From assembly GCA_031272715.1 (NCBI GenBank), contig JAISTH010000009.1:1-64000 (forward strand): a stretch of DNA of 64,000 bases, read 5' to 3'. This document shows positions 47,719 to 58,100 of this stretch, piece after piece. This stretch comes from Desulfovibrio sp. (lineage in GTDB: Bacteria; Desulfobacterota; Desulfovibrionia; Desulfovibrionales; Desulfovibrionaceae). The translations under genes and the position numbers were made by a program. Under the pieces are notes generated by a model. That model had not been told where the DNA came from. It saw nothing but the letters and a program-made list of their open reading frames with translations, and searched no databases. Positions within the stretch are counted from its first letter, which is position 1. Every line of letters starts with the position of its first letter.

Positions 47719-49516
47719 TTCCCCCTTCCTGTTGGATCGCCGTCGTCTTCAACCGCCTCGCAAGGGTGACGAGGGTCTCCTCGGCCCTGTCCCTGCCCGC
47801 GATGTACATGGGCCGATAGGTCCACGTCCCGTCGGGGAGGGTCGCCTTGCGCATGTTGACGGAACTTTGGAGTTCGTACCCGAGGTACGAGGCGAGAACC
47901 CGGGACTTGTGGTTGCTCCCCACGATGTTGCAGAAGAGACGCTCCATCCCCAGTTCGTCGCGGCACATGCCGCACATCGCGAGAACCGCCGCGCTGGCGA
48001 GCCCCTTGGGGGCGTCGTCCCGCATCATGTGGCTCTCCAGACTGCACGTGCGCTTCACGAAATCGAAGGACTGCAGCGCCAGTTCCCCCCAGACCCGGGA
48101 GTCGTCCTCGACGGCGATGAGCAGGAAGTCCCGGCTCACGGTCCCGTAGTCCTCCATGATCTTGCGCATCTGCTCCCACGTGAGGGGAGGGCCGCCCAGG
48201 AAGGCCTCGGGATGCGCATCCCGCAGGGCCTTCGCCTCCTCCATGTAGGCGGGGGATTTCGCCTCGTCGGCCGTCACTGTCCGCAGACGGTAGCTCGCGC
48301 CCTCGTGTTCGAAGGGGACCGCATGACCTTCCGCCTTCCATCGCGCCATCAGTTCCAGCGCATCGGACTTCGCCTTGAGCCATCCCGTGAGTTCGGGGTC
48401 TGCGGCGGGGATCTCAGGATCGGCCAGCAACTGGCGGATGGCGGAGCACACGAAAGCGATCTCCTCCCGGGTGCGGTTGTGTCCGCAGGGCAGCAGCAAG
48501 GCCCGCATGCCCACGGTCCGGGCCACGGGATTGTCGGCGTTCCTGAAGGGCGGCATGGAGGAGAGAGGATAGAAGGTCGGTGAGCAGACGACCTTGCTCG
48601 CCAGGAGCCGCTTCATGAAGGAGGGGCGGTCGATGGCCGGATCCTCCAGAAGGCACGTCACCATCCATCGGCTGTTGGTGGTGCCGGGGACATCGGGATT
48701 CAGCCGGATCCCCGGGACGTCCTTCAGTTCCTCGAGGTACCAGTCGAAGATGCGGCGCCGCCCTTGGATGATCTCGTCGAAGCGCTCCATCTGCGCCAAG
48801 CCCACGGCAGCCTGGAGATTCGACATCAGGGCGTAGAAGCCGTTGATCTCGGCCACCATGGGATTTGCGGCGGACATGCCGCTGCCGGCAAGTCTGGCGA
48901 CCCGTTCCATGAGCCCGTCGTGGGAGCAGAGCAGCACGGCCCCTCCTCCGGCGACGAGAGGGTATTCCGGTTCGAAGCCCACGACGGCGAAGGTCCCGAA
49001 GGAACCCGCGGGACGGTCGCCGATGGTGGCCCCCACTCCCTGCGTCGCGTTCTCGATCACGGGGATGCCCTTGTCGGCCGCAAGCTTCATGATGGCCGGC
49101 ATGTCGCAGGGTTGCCCGAAGAAATGGGAGGGCACGATGCAACGCGTTCGAGGGGTCGTGTTGCGGGCGGCGGACTCCGGGGAGAGGCACAAGGTCACGG
49201 GATCGACGTCGCAGAAGACGGGCGTCGCGCCGACATGGACAACGGCGGCGGCCAGGAAGGGCTCCGCGATCTCCGGAAGCAGCACCTCGTCCCCGGCCTT
49301 GATGCCGAGACCCGCGAGGGTGAGGAAGATCGCGGCATGGGAACTGGCCAAGGCGAGACCGTGACGCTGTCCCATGCGTCCCGCGACTTCCCGCTGGAAG
49401 GCGTCCACATGCATCCTGCCCCTGGCGTTCCAGCCGAGGCCCCCCGCCTCCGCGGCGAGCTCGATTTCCCTGTGCCCGATGGACGGTCCCGTCAGGGGGA
49501 TGGGATCCACGATCAT
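47672..49516 (-). CDS. DegT/DnrJ/EryC1-type aminotransferase fused to GNAT domain
   Basis: GDEVLLPEIAEPFLAAAVVHVGATPVFCDVDP, FFGQPCDM, GIPVIENATQGVGA; C-terminal GNAT-like GLASAAVLAMCGMCRDELGMERLFCNIVGSNHKSRVLASYLGYE. Active-site Lys context is atypical (FAVVGFEPEYPLVAGGGAVL). Confidence 0.75.
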   Translation of the reverse strand: MIVDPIPLTGPSIGHREIELAAEAGGLGWNARGRMHVDAFQREVAGRMGQRHGLALASSHAAIFLTLAGLGIKAGDEVLLPEIAEPFLAAAVVHVGATPVFCDVDPVTLCLSPESAARNTTPRTRCIVPSHFFGQPCDMPAIMKLAADKGIPVIENATQGVGATIGDRPAGSFGTFAVVGFEPEYPLVAGGGAVLLCSHDGLMERVARLAGSGMSAANPMVAEINGFYALMSNLQAAVGLAQMERFDEIIQGRRRIFDWYLEELKDVPGIRLNPDVPGTTNSRWMVTCLLEDPAIDRPSFMKRLLASKVVCSPTFYPLSSMPPFRNADNPVARTVGMRALLLPCGHNRTREEIAFVCSAIRQLLADPEIPAADPELTGWLKAKSDALELMARWKAEGHAVPFEHEGASYRLRTVTADEAKSPAYMEEAKALRDAHPEAFLGGPPLTWEQMRKIMEDYGTVSRDFLLIAVEDDSRVWGELALQSFDFVKRTCSLESHMMRDDAPKGLASAAVLAMCGMCRDELGMERLFCNIVGSNHKSRVLASYLGYELQSSVNMRKATLPDGTWTYRPMYIAGRDRAEETLVTLARRLKTTAIQQEGGSDGRTVGAGNPAAVP

Positions 49517-49536
49517 CGACAATCTCCTTCCGGCAG

Positions 49537-50697
49537 TCACCTGCGGAACTTCTCGTGCCAGTATCGGATGCGGCGTTCCCTGTCCGCGGGATCGGCCGGG
49601 GTCGCATCCTCGTGGACCGGAAGGAACCGGGCCCCCTCCATGGAGAGCGTGCAGGAGGCCACCGCAAGGCCCGCCCCGAAGGAGCAGAGCAGCACGGGTC
49701 GGCGGATGGTCCATTCATGGGCGCAAAGTTGCACGGGGATGGAGGACCCTCCCTGGTTGCCATAGGCGGCGAGTACCTCCTGCGGAACCTGTTCGGGGCG
49801 GAATCCCGCCTTCCTTGCGACGGCCTCCACCATGATCCTGTTGGCCTGGTGCAGAAAGCACCTGCCCACGTCGGCCGGGGCCAGCCCGTCGTGGGCCAGA
49901 TGGGCCGCGACGTGACGCGGGACGGCCGAGACGGCGAAGGAGTATATGGCCATCCCGTCCATCCAGATGCGGCACTGGCCGTCGAGTGTCCACGGCGTGT
50001 CCTTGGAGTCCCGGACGATGCGGTCGAAGGGGCCGTCAGGCGCATCGTCGATGCGCCGGGGAACGCGGGCCCCCCCGCCGGGGATGGCCAGGGCGTCGAA
50101 CTTTGCCCCCTCCGTGGCCATGGCGAAGCTCATTTCCCCATCGGATGCGGCTTCCACCAAGGAGGCCGTCCCGGCGTCCCCGAAGACCGGGGCGATGACC
50201 CTGTTCGCGGGGTCGGAGAAGCGGGCCGGCGTGTCCCCCACAAGCAGCAGCACACGATTGCAGGTCCCCGCCGCCACCATGGCCGATGCGACGTACAGGC
50301 CGTTCAGCCAGCCCACGCATCCTGCGTTCTGGTCCACCGCAAGACACTTCCTGGAAAGTCCCAGCCTGTGCTGCAACAGGGCCGCCGACGCAGGCAGCGG
50401 GAAGTCTGGGCAGTGGGTGACGAAAAGCAATGCGTCCACGGACTCCCGATCGATGTCCATGGCATCGAGAAGACGCCCGGCGGCGACGGCGCAGAGATCC
50501 GACGCCGTGACCCCTTCGGGGGCCACGCGGCGCACGGCGAGGCCGCTCACATCCGAAAAGCGCGCAGCCTTTTCCACGTCCGCACCCTGGGCCAGCATCT
50601 CCTCCCGCACATCGACGGCATTGCCGGGAACCACGGCGCTCACGGCCCGAAGACGCGCACCCCTCACACGGGCGAAAAAAATTTCCGGGCCATCCAT
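49537..50697 (-). CDS. 3-oxoacyl-ACP synthase III-like protein
   Basis: DQNAGCVGWLNGLYVASAM active-site Cys, FLHQANRIMVEAV, YGNQGGSSIPV. Confidence 0.85.
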   Translation of the reverse strand: MDGPEIFFARVRGARLRAVSAVVPGNAVDVREEMLAQGADVEKAARFSDVSGLAVRRVAPEGVTASDLCAVAAGRLLDAMDIDRESVDALLFVTHCPDFPLPASAALLQHRLGLSRKCLAVDQNAGCVGWLNGLYVASAMVAAGTCNRVLLLVGDTPARFSDPANRVIAPVFGDAGTASLVEAASDGEMSFAMATEGAKFDALAIPGGGARVPRRIDDAPDGPFDRIVRDSKDTPWTLDGQCRIWMDGMAIYSFAVSAVPRHVAAHLAHDGLAPADVGRCFLHQANRIMVEAVARKAGFRPEQVPQEVLAAYGNQGGSSIPVQLCAHEWTIRRPVLLCSFGAGLAVASCTLSMEGARFLPVHEDATPADPADRERRIRYWHEKFRR

Positions 50698-51863
50698 CAC
50701 CGGGCCTCCCGGAATCTCTCGTGCCACCTGGCCATGGCCTCCTCCCTGGAAAGCCCCTGCCCGTCCCATGTCACGGGCGGCAGACACAGGGTCCCCTTCA
50801 GGGAGAGGATGCAGGAGGCCCAGGCAAGCCCCGCCCCGAATCCGCACAGCATGACGTCCCCTTGAGGCGTCCGCCTTCCGCCGAATTCGTCGCACAGGAC
50901 GGCCGGGATGGAAGCCGCGCCGAGGTTGCCGTACCTGGACAGGGTCTCCATGGGAACCCGTCCGAGAGGCACGCCGGCCTTGTTCGCGATGGTCTCCATC
51001 ATCATGCGGTTCGCCTGATGGAGAACGAGCATCTCCAGGGATCCCGGCTCGATGCCGGCCTTTGCGCAGTGCGCCTTGACGTGCCTCGGCACCGTCGTCA
51101 CGCCGAAGCCGAAAACGGCGACGCCGTCCATCCAGAGCTGTCCGTAGTCCCCCAGGGTCCAGGGATTGCCCTTCGCGTCCCGCACCACGGCGTTGAAAGG
51201 AGCGTCCCCGGCCTCCCCCTGGACGACGGGGATCCTGCTCCCGCCACCGGGGATCGTCAGGGCCTCGCTTCCGGAACCGTCCGTGCCCCAGGCGAAGCTT
51301 GCCGCGACATCGGCCTCGCGCCGTTCCAGAAGCGTCGCCGTGCCCGCATCGCCGAAGAGCGGCGCCGTCACGCGATTCTCCGGATCGAGGAAGCGCCCTT
51401 GGGTGTCCCCCACGAGGAGCAGGACGCTCCGGGCGCCGCCTCCGGCCAGCAGGGACATGCCGGTCAGCAGTCCGTTCACGTAGCCGGCGCAGCCGCCGTT
51501 CATGTCCAGACACATGCAGGAACGCCTGAGCCCGAGACGGCCCTGCACGATGCAGGCCGAGGCCGGGAGGGGATAGTCCGGGGACTGGCTGACGAAAAGA
51601 ACCACGTCCGGATCCGGCCTTCCCTCGCCAAGGGCGACGAGAAGCTCCTGCGCGGCGCGGGTGCAGAGATCGACGGCGGTGACGTCGGGAGGGGCGATGC
51701 GCCTGCGGGAAAGTCCGCTGAGCCGCGCGGCCTTCTCGACTTCGGGAAGGGGGACGCCCAAGGACGTCATCTCCTGCACGAAATCGATCCCGCCTGCGGG
51801 CAGGACCGTGCACACCCCGGATATCCCCACGCCCTGCAGGACGCCATCGCCGGCGCCGGTCAC
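50697..51863 (-). CDS. 3-oxoacyl-ACP synthase III-like protein
   Basis: DMNGGCAGYVNGLLTGMSLL, LHQANRMMMETI, YGNLGAASIPAV; GTG start overlapping the preceding stop. Confidence 0.85.
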   Translation of the reverse strand: MTGAGDGVLQGVGISGVCTVLPAGGIDFVQEMTSLGVPLPEVEKAARLSGLSRRRIAPPDVTAVDLCTRAAQELLVALGEGRPDPDVVLFVSQSPDYPLPASACIVQGRLGLRRSCMCLDMNGGCAGYVNGLLTGMSLLAGGGARSVLLLVGDTQGRFLDPENRVTAPLFGDAGTATLLERREADVAASFAWGTDGSGSEALTIPGGGSRIPVVQGEAGDAPFNAVVRDAKGNPWTLGDYGQLWMDGVAVFGFGVTTVPRHVKAHCAKAGIEPGSLEMLVLHQANRMMMETIANKAGVPLGRVPMETLSRYGNLGAASIPAVLCDEFGGRRTPQGDVMLCGFGAGLAWASCILSLKGTLCLPPVTWDGQGLSREEAMARWHERFREAR

Positions 51864-53173
51864 GTGAGCTTCATCCTGTGGTTCACCGCGACGCCGTCCA
51901 GCAGGATGCGCTGGGGCACGGCGTGGTTCGGCAGGCGTTCGGCAAGGGCGCGGCGCAAGGCGCGCAGGCACTCCTTGCGCTCCTCGGGAGTCGCAGGTTC
52001 CACGGCCATGCGGCAGACCAGTTCCACATGCTGTCCAGTGACGGGATTGGGCCTGCCCCACGCCTTGGCGAGCAGGACTCCGTCCAGTGCCAAGGCGGCC
52101 CGTTCGACTTCCTCCGGCATGACCTTGAGCCCCCCCACGTTCACCACGTCGCCCTGCCTGCCGACGATGCGCACCCACGGTCCGTCCGTCTCCACCAAAT
52201 CCCCGGTGGCCAGCCACCCCTCGGCATCGAAGGGCTGGGGCGCATTGAGATAGCCGATCATGCGGTTTTCCGCCTTGATGTCCAGCATGCCATGGACAAC
52301 GCGCGTCTCGACCCCCTCCCCGCCCACCTGCATCCACAGGCTGTCCCGGGCGCGACTGTGTATCCGCAGGATGCCGAGTTCGCTCATGCCGTACGTCTGG
52401 CGGAAGTCCACCTCCGGCAGGGCCGCGCACAGGCGCTCCAGCGTGCCCGCATCCATGCGTTCGGTGCCGTAGGTGACGAGCTTCAGGGACGGCGGCGGCG
52501 TCTCCAGAAGCCCGCCCATCAGGAGAAGCCGCAGGAACGTGGGCGTGGCGGGAAGAAGTTCCGCGGAGAACGCGACGACGTCACGCATGACGGCATCCGG
52601 GGCGAGAGAGGACGGGGTGATGCTCACGCCGCCGTTGAACAGGGTGTGCAGCAGGGTGTTGAGACCGCCTATGTGGTCGAAACGCAACAGGGCGATGGTG
52701 CGCATCGCGGGTCTTGGCGTGTCGTACCGGGCGAGGAATCGCCTGGCTCCATGGAGGATGGCCTTGGGCCTGCCCGTGGTGCCTGAAGTGAAGAGGACGA
52801 GTCCCCCCTCGCCCCGCTCCCTGAGGGATGCCAGAAGAGGATGTTCCTGCTCCGGCCCCGGGAGGCGCTTCAGGACGCCATCGGCGATCACCGCCGATGC
52901 CTGGCCCGTCTGCAGGAACTCCTCGTGCTGGGGAGCGGTGTCCGGGGTGAGAGGCATCACGATGGCGCCAAGGTCGAGCAACCGCAGAAAGGTCGCGACG
53001 CTCTCCGCATCGAACCCGCCCACGAGGGCCGTCACCTCGCCGGGACGCACCTTGGAGAGACTCACCGATGACGCCGAGAGCACGTCCCGCAAAGAGAGGG
53101 AGAGGTCGCGTCCAAGAAGGAGGGGCGCGTAGGGGTCCGGCGACCGCTGCGCGATCCGCCGCAGCAGATCCAT
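51860..53173 (-). CDS. AMP-dependent acyl-CoA/acyl-ACP ligase
   Basis: LVLFTSGTTGRPKAILHG, TYGMSELGILR, GWLATGDLVE, NHRMKLT C-terminal lysine motif. Confidence 0.85.
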   Translation of the reverse strand: MDLLRRIAQRSPDPYAPLLLGRDLSLSLRDVLSASSVSLSKVRPGEVTALVGGFDAESVATFLRLLDLGAIVMPLTPDTAPQHEEFLQTGQASAVIADGVLKRLPGPEQEHPLLASLRERGEGGLVLFTSGTTGRPKAILHGARRFLARYDTPRPAMRTIALLRFDHIGGLNTLLHTLFNGGVSITPSSLAPDAVMRDVVAFSAELLPATPTFLRLLLMGGLLETPPPSLKLVTYGTERMDAGTLERLCAALPEVDFRQTYGMSELGILRIHSRARDSLWMQVGGEGVETRVVHGMLDIKAENRMIGYLNAPQPFDAEGWLATGDLVETDGPWVRIVGRQGDVVNVGGLKVMPEEVERAALALDGVLLAKAWGRPNPVTGQHVELVCRMAVEPATPEERKECLRALRRALAERLPNHAVPQRILLDGVAVNHRMKLT

Positions 53174-53856
53174 CACGACCCGCCCAGTCCGACGATCTCG
53201 CCCGAGATCATGGAGCTTCGCGGATCCAGGAAAAATTCCACGACATGCCAGACGTCCTCGGGCTCGGCCATGCGGGGCACGATCTGCCGCTTCACCACGG
53301 CGTCGATCTGCTCCTTCGTCAGCCCCTTGAGGATGCCCGTGGCGATGGGACCCGGGCGGACGGCGTTCACCGTGATGCCGAACCCCCCGAGTTCCCTGGC
53401 GAGGCATCTCGTGAAGGTCTCCACCCCGGCCTTGGATGCGGCGTAGACGCTCTCCCCGGCCAAAGCCAGAGGGTGCGCGATGCTGGAAAAGTTGACGATG
53501 CGCCCGGCCTTTGCGCGCAGGAGCGCCTTCGCCCCTTCCGCGCACACGTTCATTGTGCCCAGCAGGTTGGTGTCCAGCACCCTTGCGATGGTCTCGGCAG
53601 GAGTCGTCAGCAGCAGGTTCATGCAGGCGATTCCGGCGGCGTTGACGATGCCCCAGAGGGGTTCCTTGCGGAGTTTCCCGAAGAAGGACGCCACGGCCTT
53701 GCGGTCGGCCACGTCCCCCACTTCCAGGGGGAATCCCGGATCCTCCTCGGGTCTGCTGCGGGAGAAGCCGACGACCGCATAGCCGGCATCTTGCGCCCTG
53801 AGGGCGACATGCCTGCCAAGCCCCCCTCCGGCACCGGTGACGGCGACGAGCTTCAC
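53173..53856 (-). CDS. SDR family oxidoreductase (FabG-like)
   Basis: VTGAGGGLGRHVA, NAAG, YAASKAGVETFTRCLA, VRPGPIATG. Confidence 0.9.
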   Translation of the reverse strand: MKLVAVTGAGGGLGRHVALRAQDAGYAVVGFSRSRPEEDPGFPLEVGDVADRKAVASFFGKLRKEPLWGIVNAAGIACMNLLLTTPAETIARVLDTNLLGTMNVCAEGAKALLRAKAGRIVNFSSIAHPLALAGESVYAASKAGVETFTRCLARELGGFGITVNAVRPGPIATGILKGLTKEQIDAVVKRQIVPRMAEPEDVWHVVEFFLDPRSSMISGEIVGLGGS

Positions 53857-54158
53857 GGCGTTTCCTCGTTGCTGGCAATGCTTGCGATGTAACGCGCCAG
53901 GCTCTCCACGGTCCTGTACGGACTCCGGCGGGCCGACATGGCGCTGTCCGAGGCCCAGTCGAAGGTCACGCCCCGGTCGCCGCAGAAGTCCTCGGCCTCG
54001 AGGAGCAGATGCACCAGCTCCAGGGAACTCAGGACGGCGCCCTGTCCTATGAGGGGACTTGCGAGGGTGATGGAATCGGGATCCGCGCGGCCGTCACGCA
54101 CCGCATCAAGAAGGAATCCGCACACTTCCTCGTAGGTGATATGGGAATCAGCGGTCAT
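53853..54158 (-). CDS. acyl carrier protein-like
   Basis: LIGQGAVLSSLELVHLLLEAEDF; ATGA overlap with SDR. Confidence 0.65.
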   Translation of the reverse strand: MTADSHITYEEVCGFLLDAVRDGRADPDSITLASPLIGQGAVLSSLELVHLLLEAEDFCGDRGVTFDWASDSAMSARRSPYRTVESLARYIASIASNEETP

Positions 54159-54206
54159 AGTCTTCCAGAAAGGATGTGCGGAGGCAATCGCAGAACGGCC
54201 GTCGCC

Positions 54207-54656
54207 TCAACGTCCATCGCGAACGCCGATGTCTTGCCGTCCGTTGACATCCGTGCGCTGCACCGTCTCCCGCTTGCGCAGGGGCACGTTCCGGTCGTCA
54301 TCCGCCACCGCGCCAACGTGGGCCGAGCCCATGTCGCCGTAAATCACGGGGGGCGCCGTGCAACTGCGGGCATGGTAGGTCAGCTTGATGGTGAAGGGAC
54401 ACCTGCAGAGCACGCTCGCCTTCCCGTCGCGGATCATGGCATCGGCCCTTGCCGATGTCGTGGGGTCCAACACCTGGCCGTCCCTGTTCACGATGCGGAC
54501 CGTACGCTCCGGCGCCATCGCGCGCCCATCTTCCGTCCCCTTGCGGGGCCGATCGGCCTGGGCCTTTTCTTCCTGCATGTCGCGATACCCGTTCCCTTCC
54601 CCGACAGTTCCGGACGCCACGGCACTTGCGGGATCGACCGCCCGTTCCTTCGGCAT
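54207..54656 (-). CDS. protein with RRXRR/IscB PLMP-like motif
   Basis: VRIVNRDGQVLDPTTSARADAMIRDGKASVLCRCPFTIKLTY. Confidence 0.5.
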   Translation of the reverse strand: MPKERAVDPASAVASGTVGEGNGYRDMQEEKAQADRPRKGTEDGRAMAPERTVRIVNRDGQVLDPTTSARADAMIRDGKASVLCRCPFTIKLTYHARSCTAPPVIYGDMGSAHVGAVADDDRNVPLRKRETVQRTDVNGRQDIGVRDGR

Positions 54657-54788
54657 GCCAGGGACGGCACCGTCCCCGATCTCACGGCATCGGAAGGGCC
54701 ATGGCCCATCCTCCGCCTCCTGAGGATGGGATACAAAACACCCGGAGGCAATGCAACAGCTTTGTCCGGGGCGGGAACCGACCTTGGC

Positions 54789-55112
54789 TCACGTCCCGGC
54801 GGGACGCTGCAGGAGCTTCATCACATAGTCCACCATGGACCCCATCGTCGCCGTGGGGGACGTCCCGTCCGCCAACACCCTGTCCACCACCATCTCCACG
54901 CCGTAGCGCTCCACGAGCCGGCTGTCCACATTGACCAGGAAAAGCATCATCTCGTAGGAATCCAGCAATCCCGACGGACCCTGGAGAGGGGAGTCCCGGG
55001 AGACGCCCTCCTCGGGTACCTCCCCATCCAAGGTCGTAACAAGCGCATCCTTCAGAATGCCCAGAACCTCCCCCTCACCGGGGGGAATGCAGGTCGCATC
55101 ATGCATTGCCAT
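54789..55112 (-). CDS. acyl carrier protein-like
   Basis: GPSGLLDSYEMMLFLVNVDSRLVERYG; start lies inside the 3' end of the adhesin gene. Confidence 0.6.
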   Translation of the reverse strand: MAMHDATCIPPGEGEVLGILKDALVTTLDGEVPEEGVSRDSPLQGPSGLLDSYEMMLFLVNVDSRLVERYGVEMVVDRVLADGTSPTATMGSMVDYVMKLLQRPAGT

Positions 55113-58100
55113 CGCTCACAAGGTGGACGTACAACTGTTCGCCACTGGACCCGGAGTAGACGGCCACCGTCTCGCCGGTGGCCGACGTCGTCTGGCCGGC
55201 AGCCGTCCAGCCGCTCTCCAGTTTGAGGTTGTCTCCATCGTCCATGCGCAGATGGAGTTCCGCACCTGCGTTGGTTCCGTTCATGGCGGCGAATATCTTC
55301 GCCAGATCCGCATCCGTGATGGAGATGGTGTCGTTCTGGTTCCCGTCGGAGAAGTCCAGCACGAGCCGCTCGACGCCGGTTATGGACGCCCCCGGGGCCG
55401 TCCCGTCCAGCAGACTCGCCAAGGTGTCCACAGCCGCCCCGGTGCTGAGCCCGCCGCCGTCCATGTTCACGCGCAGTTCGTCGTCCGTTCCCGCAAGCCC
55501 ATCGAACAGGAAACCCTGTGCGGCCGCAAGGTCGCCAAGGACGCCGATGCTGCCTTCGTCATTGGAAGCCGCGTCATGGAAACGCAACACGATGTTGTCG
55601 CCCTTATCCATGGCGAGCTTCGACAGCCACTGGATCCCATCGTCACCGGAGGAGACCCCCTTGACGTCGATCCGCTCGCATTCGAGACGCCCCAGTCCGC
55701 CGTCCTCGAGCCAGGGCCGATACCATTCGTTGAACGTGTCGACGTCAGGCGCATTGAGAACGAGGACGTCGTATCCCTCCCCGCCCCTGATGTCCAGCTT
55801 GTGGCCGTCGGGGTTGGCCCTGCCCTCGTCGGTGTTCCAGTATCCGGACACCTTGCCGTTCAGGGAGATCAAGTCGTCCCCGGCACCGGCATTCACACTG
55901 AACCAGGCCCCATACCCCACCGACAGGTCTCCTGTGAATTCTATTCTGTCGTTGCCGTCCGACGTGTCGAGAAGGAAGCTGCCATACTGGCCAATGGACA
56001 CGTCGCCGGTGATGGCGACATCGTCGTCGCCGGTTCCGGTATTCACATCAAGGACCCCACCGTAGCTTGTTGACACGTCACCCGTAATCCTCACCTTGTC
56101 ATCACCATCGCCCGTGTCGATCGAGAAATAGCTGTTGTCGCCAAGTGTCACATTACCAGTGATGGAGACCGTGTCGTCACCACCTCCCGTATTTATGTAT
56201 GCATAACCATAGGTCTGGCCGTAGTTGCGCATATCCTCTGATTGTGCCATTCCAAGGACCACATCGCCGACGAGATTCACGGTATCGTCATGCGCACCGC
56301 TGTGTATGCTGACATTGCCTCCGTTGATGGCCTCGATGGCGATGCCCCGCATCTGGGATGCCGGATCGCTCAGCGTGCAGACGATGTTGACCGTCAGGGG
56401 ACCCGGATCATGCGTCACGCCATTCGCATCGACGTGCTGCATGTTCGTCACTTCCACCCTCGCATAGCCGCCGTCTGCACGCAGTCCTACGCTGCGATGG
56501 GCATCTGTGACGTTCATCGCCAGATTGTCCGTATCGATGTGGACTCTCGTTTCGCCACTGCTGGATCCCACAGCGTTGACGCCGATGCTCTCCGTCTGAC
56601 CTGCGGCATTGGCGCCCGCCACATCCACGGCGAGACTGTCCGCCCGCACGAGAACCGACCGCTGGGTGTACCCTTCTCCCGCCCGCACTTCAATGCCGAC
56701 GTTGTGGCGAGCCCCCTCGGCCGCAAGCCGCACGTTGCCGGCACGGGAGTTGGTGTCCACCACCCCATTGGCATAGCCGACCAGGGACACGCTGCCATCC
56801 TTGGCGTAAATGGCGGTCGCATGACTGTCATCCGGCAGCGGGGCGTTCGGATCGCCAATGACCCTTGCACTGATATCCACGGCCGCATCATGGTTGACAC
56901 CCACCAGCAGCCGAGTGCCCATGACCGACGTTGAGTAGATCAGCCTGCCTTCGGCGGCGATGCCCGTCGCCGAGGTCGCACCCCCTCCAACCTTCGCCGC
57001 CACGTCGACGGAGAAAGTGTCACTGGCGTCCGCTATGAAGTGCGCCTCATTGTCGTTCCCATACTGCGGGGCGCCATCGATGCGGCCCCCGATGCCCGTG
57101 ACGGCGTTCACGAAGGAAGTGCCGTCATAGCCGGCCCTTCCCTCCAGCATCACGTTCCTGCCCGAAAGGAGCGCCATCGGGACGTCTCCCTGTCCGTACA
57201 CCTGCTCCGCCGCCATATCGGCAACCACAAGGTTCCCGCCGTTCGCATCGAGGGAAAGACGCACATCGCCCCCCGCCGATGCAGTGACGATCCCGTGGTC
57301 CACCGAAATCACCGACAGGGGCGATCCGGCCGATCCGCGGAATTCGCCGGCGAGCCTCGTCGCAAGGGCGACATCGCCCCCGGCCATGATGTCCACATCG
57401 CCAAAGCTCGCCTTGACGGCAGCGGCCGCCCCATACACGTTCATGGCTCCCAGGTCGACGTCGACGATCACGTTGCCGCCTGCGGCGAGCGAAACACGCG
57501 TCTGGCGTCCTTGCGCCCTGTCGTCCGCAACCTGTCCGAAGAGCTGGTCGTTGTAGCTCTGCATCGAAGAGTATTCGCCGCCGAAGTCCTTCACGGAGGG
57601 ATTCTCCCCTTCCAGCACGCCCTGCCCGGCGAATATCCCGTACGTGCCTCCCGTGGAGAGATGATCCCCCTGGGCCCCATTCACGACATCGACAAGGATA
57701 TCGCCGTCCTGGGACGTCACATCGACCCTGCCGCGGTCGGTTGCAAGGATGCCGACATGGGCGGTGCCGGCGTGCCTTGTGGCATCGCCCTTGATGTTCG
57801 TCCCGATGGCGACATCACCTTTCGCGAACACGCTAGTCACGGCATTGTCCAGGTTGAGGGAACCGTCCGCGCCCACGGAATGGTCCGCTCCCATGGCCGC
57901 CACGCCCGCGACCTTCACGGATCGCATGGGATCGTCCGTGCCGCCCGCCGATGCCGTCACCGACACCGTCCTGCCATCGACGGTCACATGGGCGCCCTGG
58001 GCCGCAAGAGCGCCTGCCACGATGACTCCGTCCGCACTGGGATCCATGGGCGGCGCGGCATCATTTCCCGCAACGAGCAGGACGTCCTTGCCAGCCTCAC

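Noticed and set aside
47416-54158. Primary fatty-acid biosynthesis (fab) locus
   Set aside because: Presence of DegT-GNAT fusion, AMP-ligase and three divergent ACPs, with no FabD/FabF/FabZ, argues for a specialised pathway
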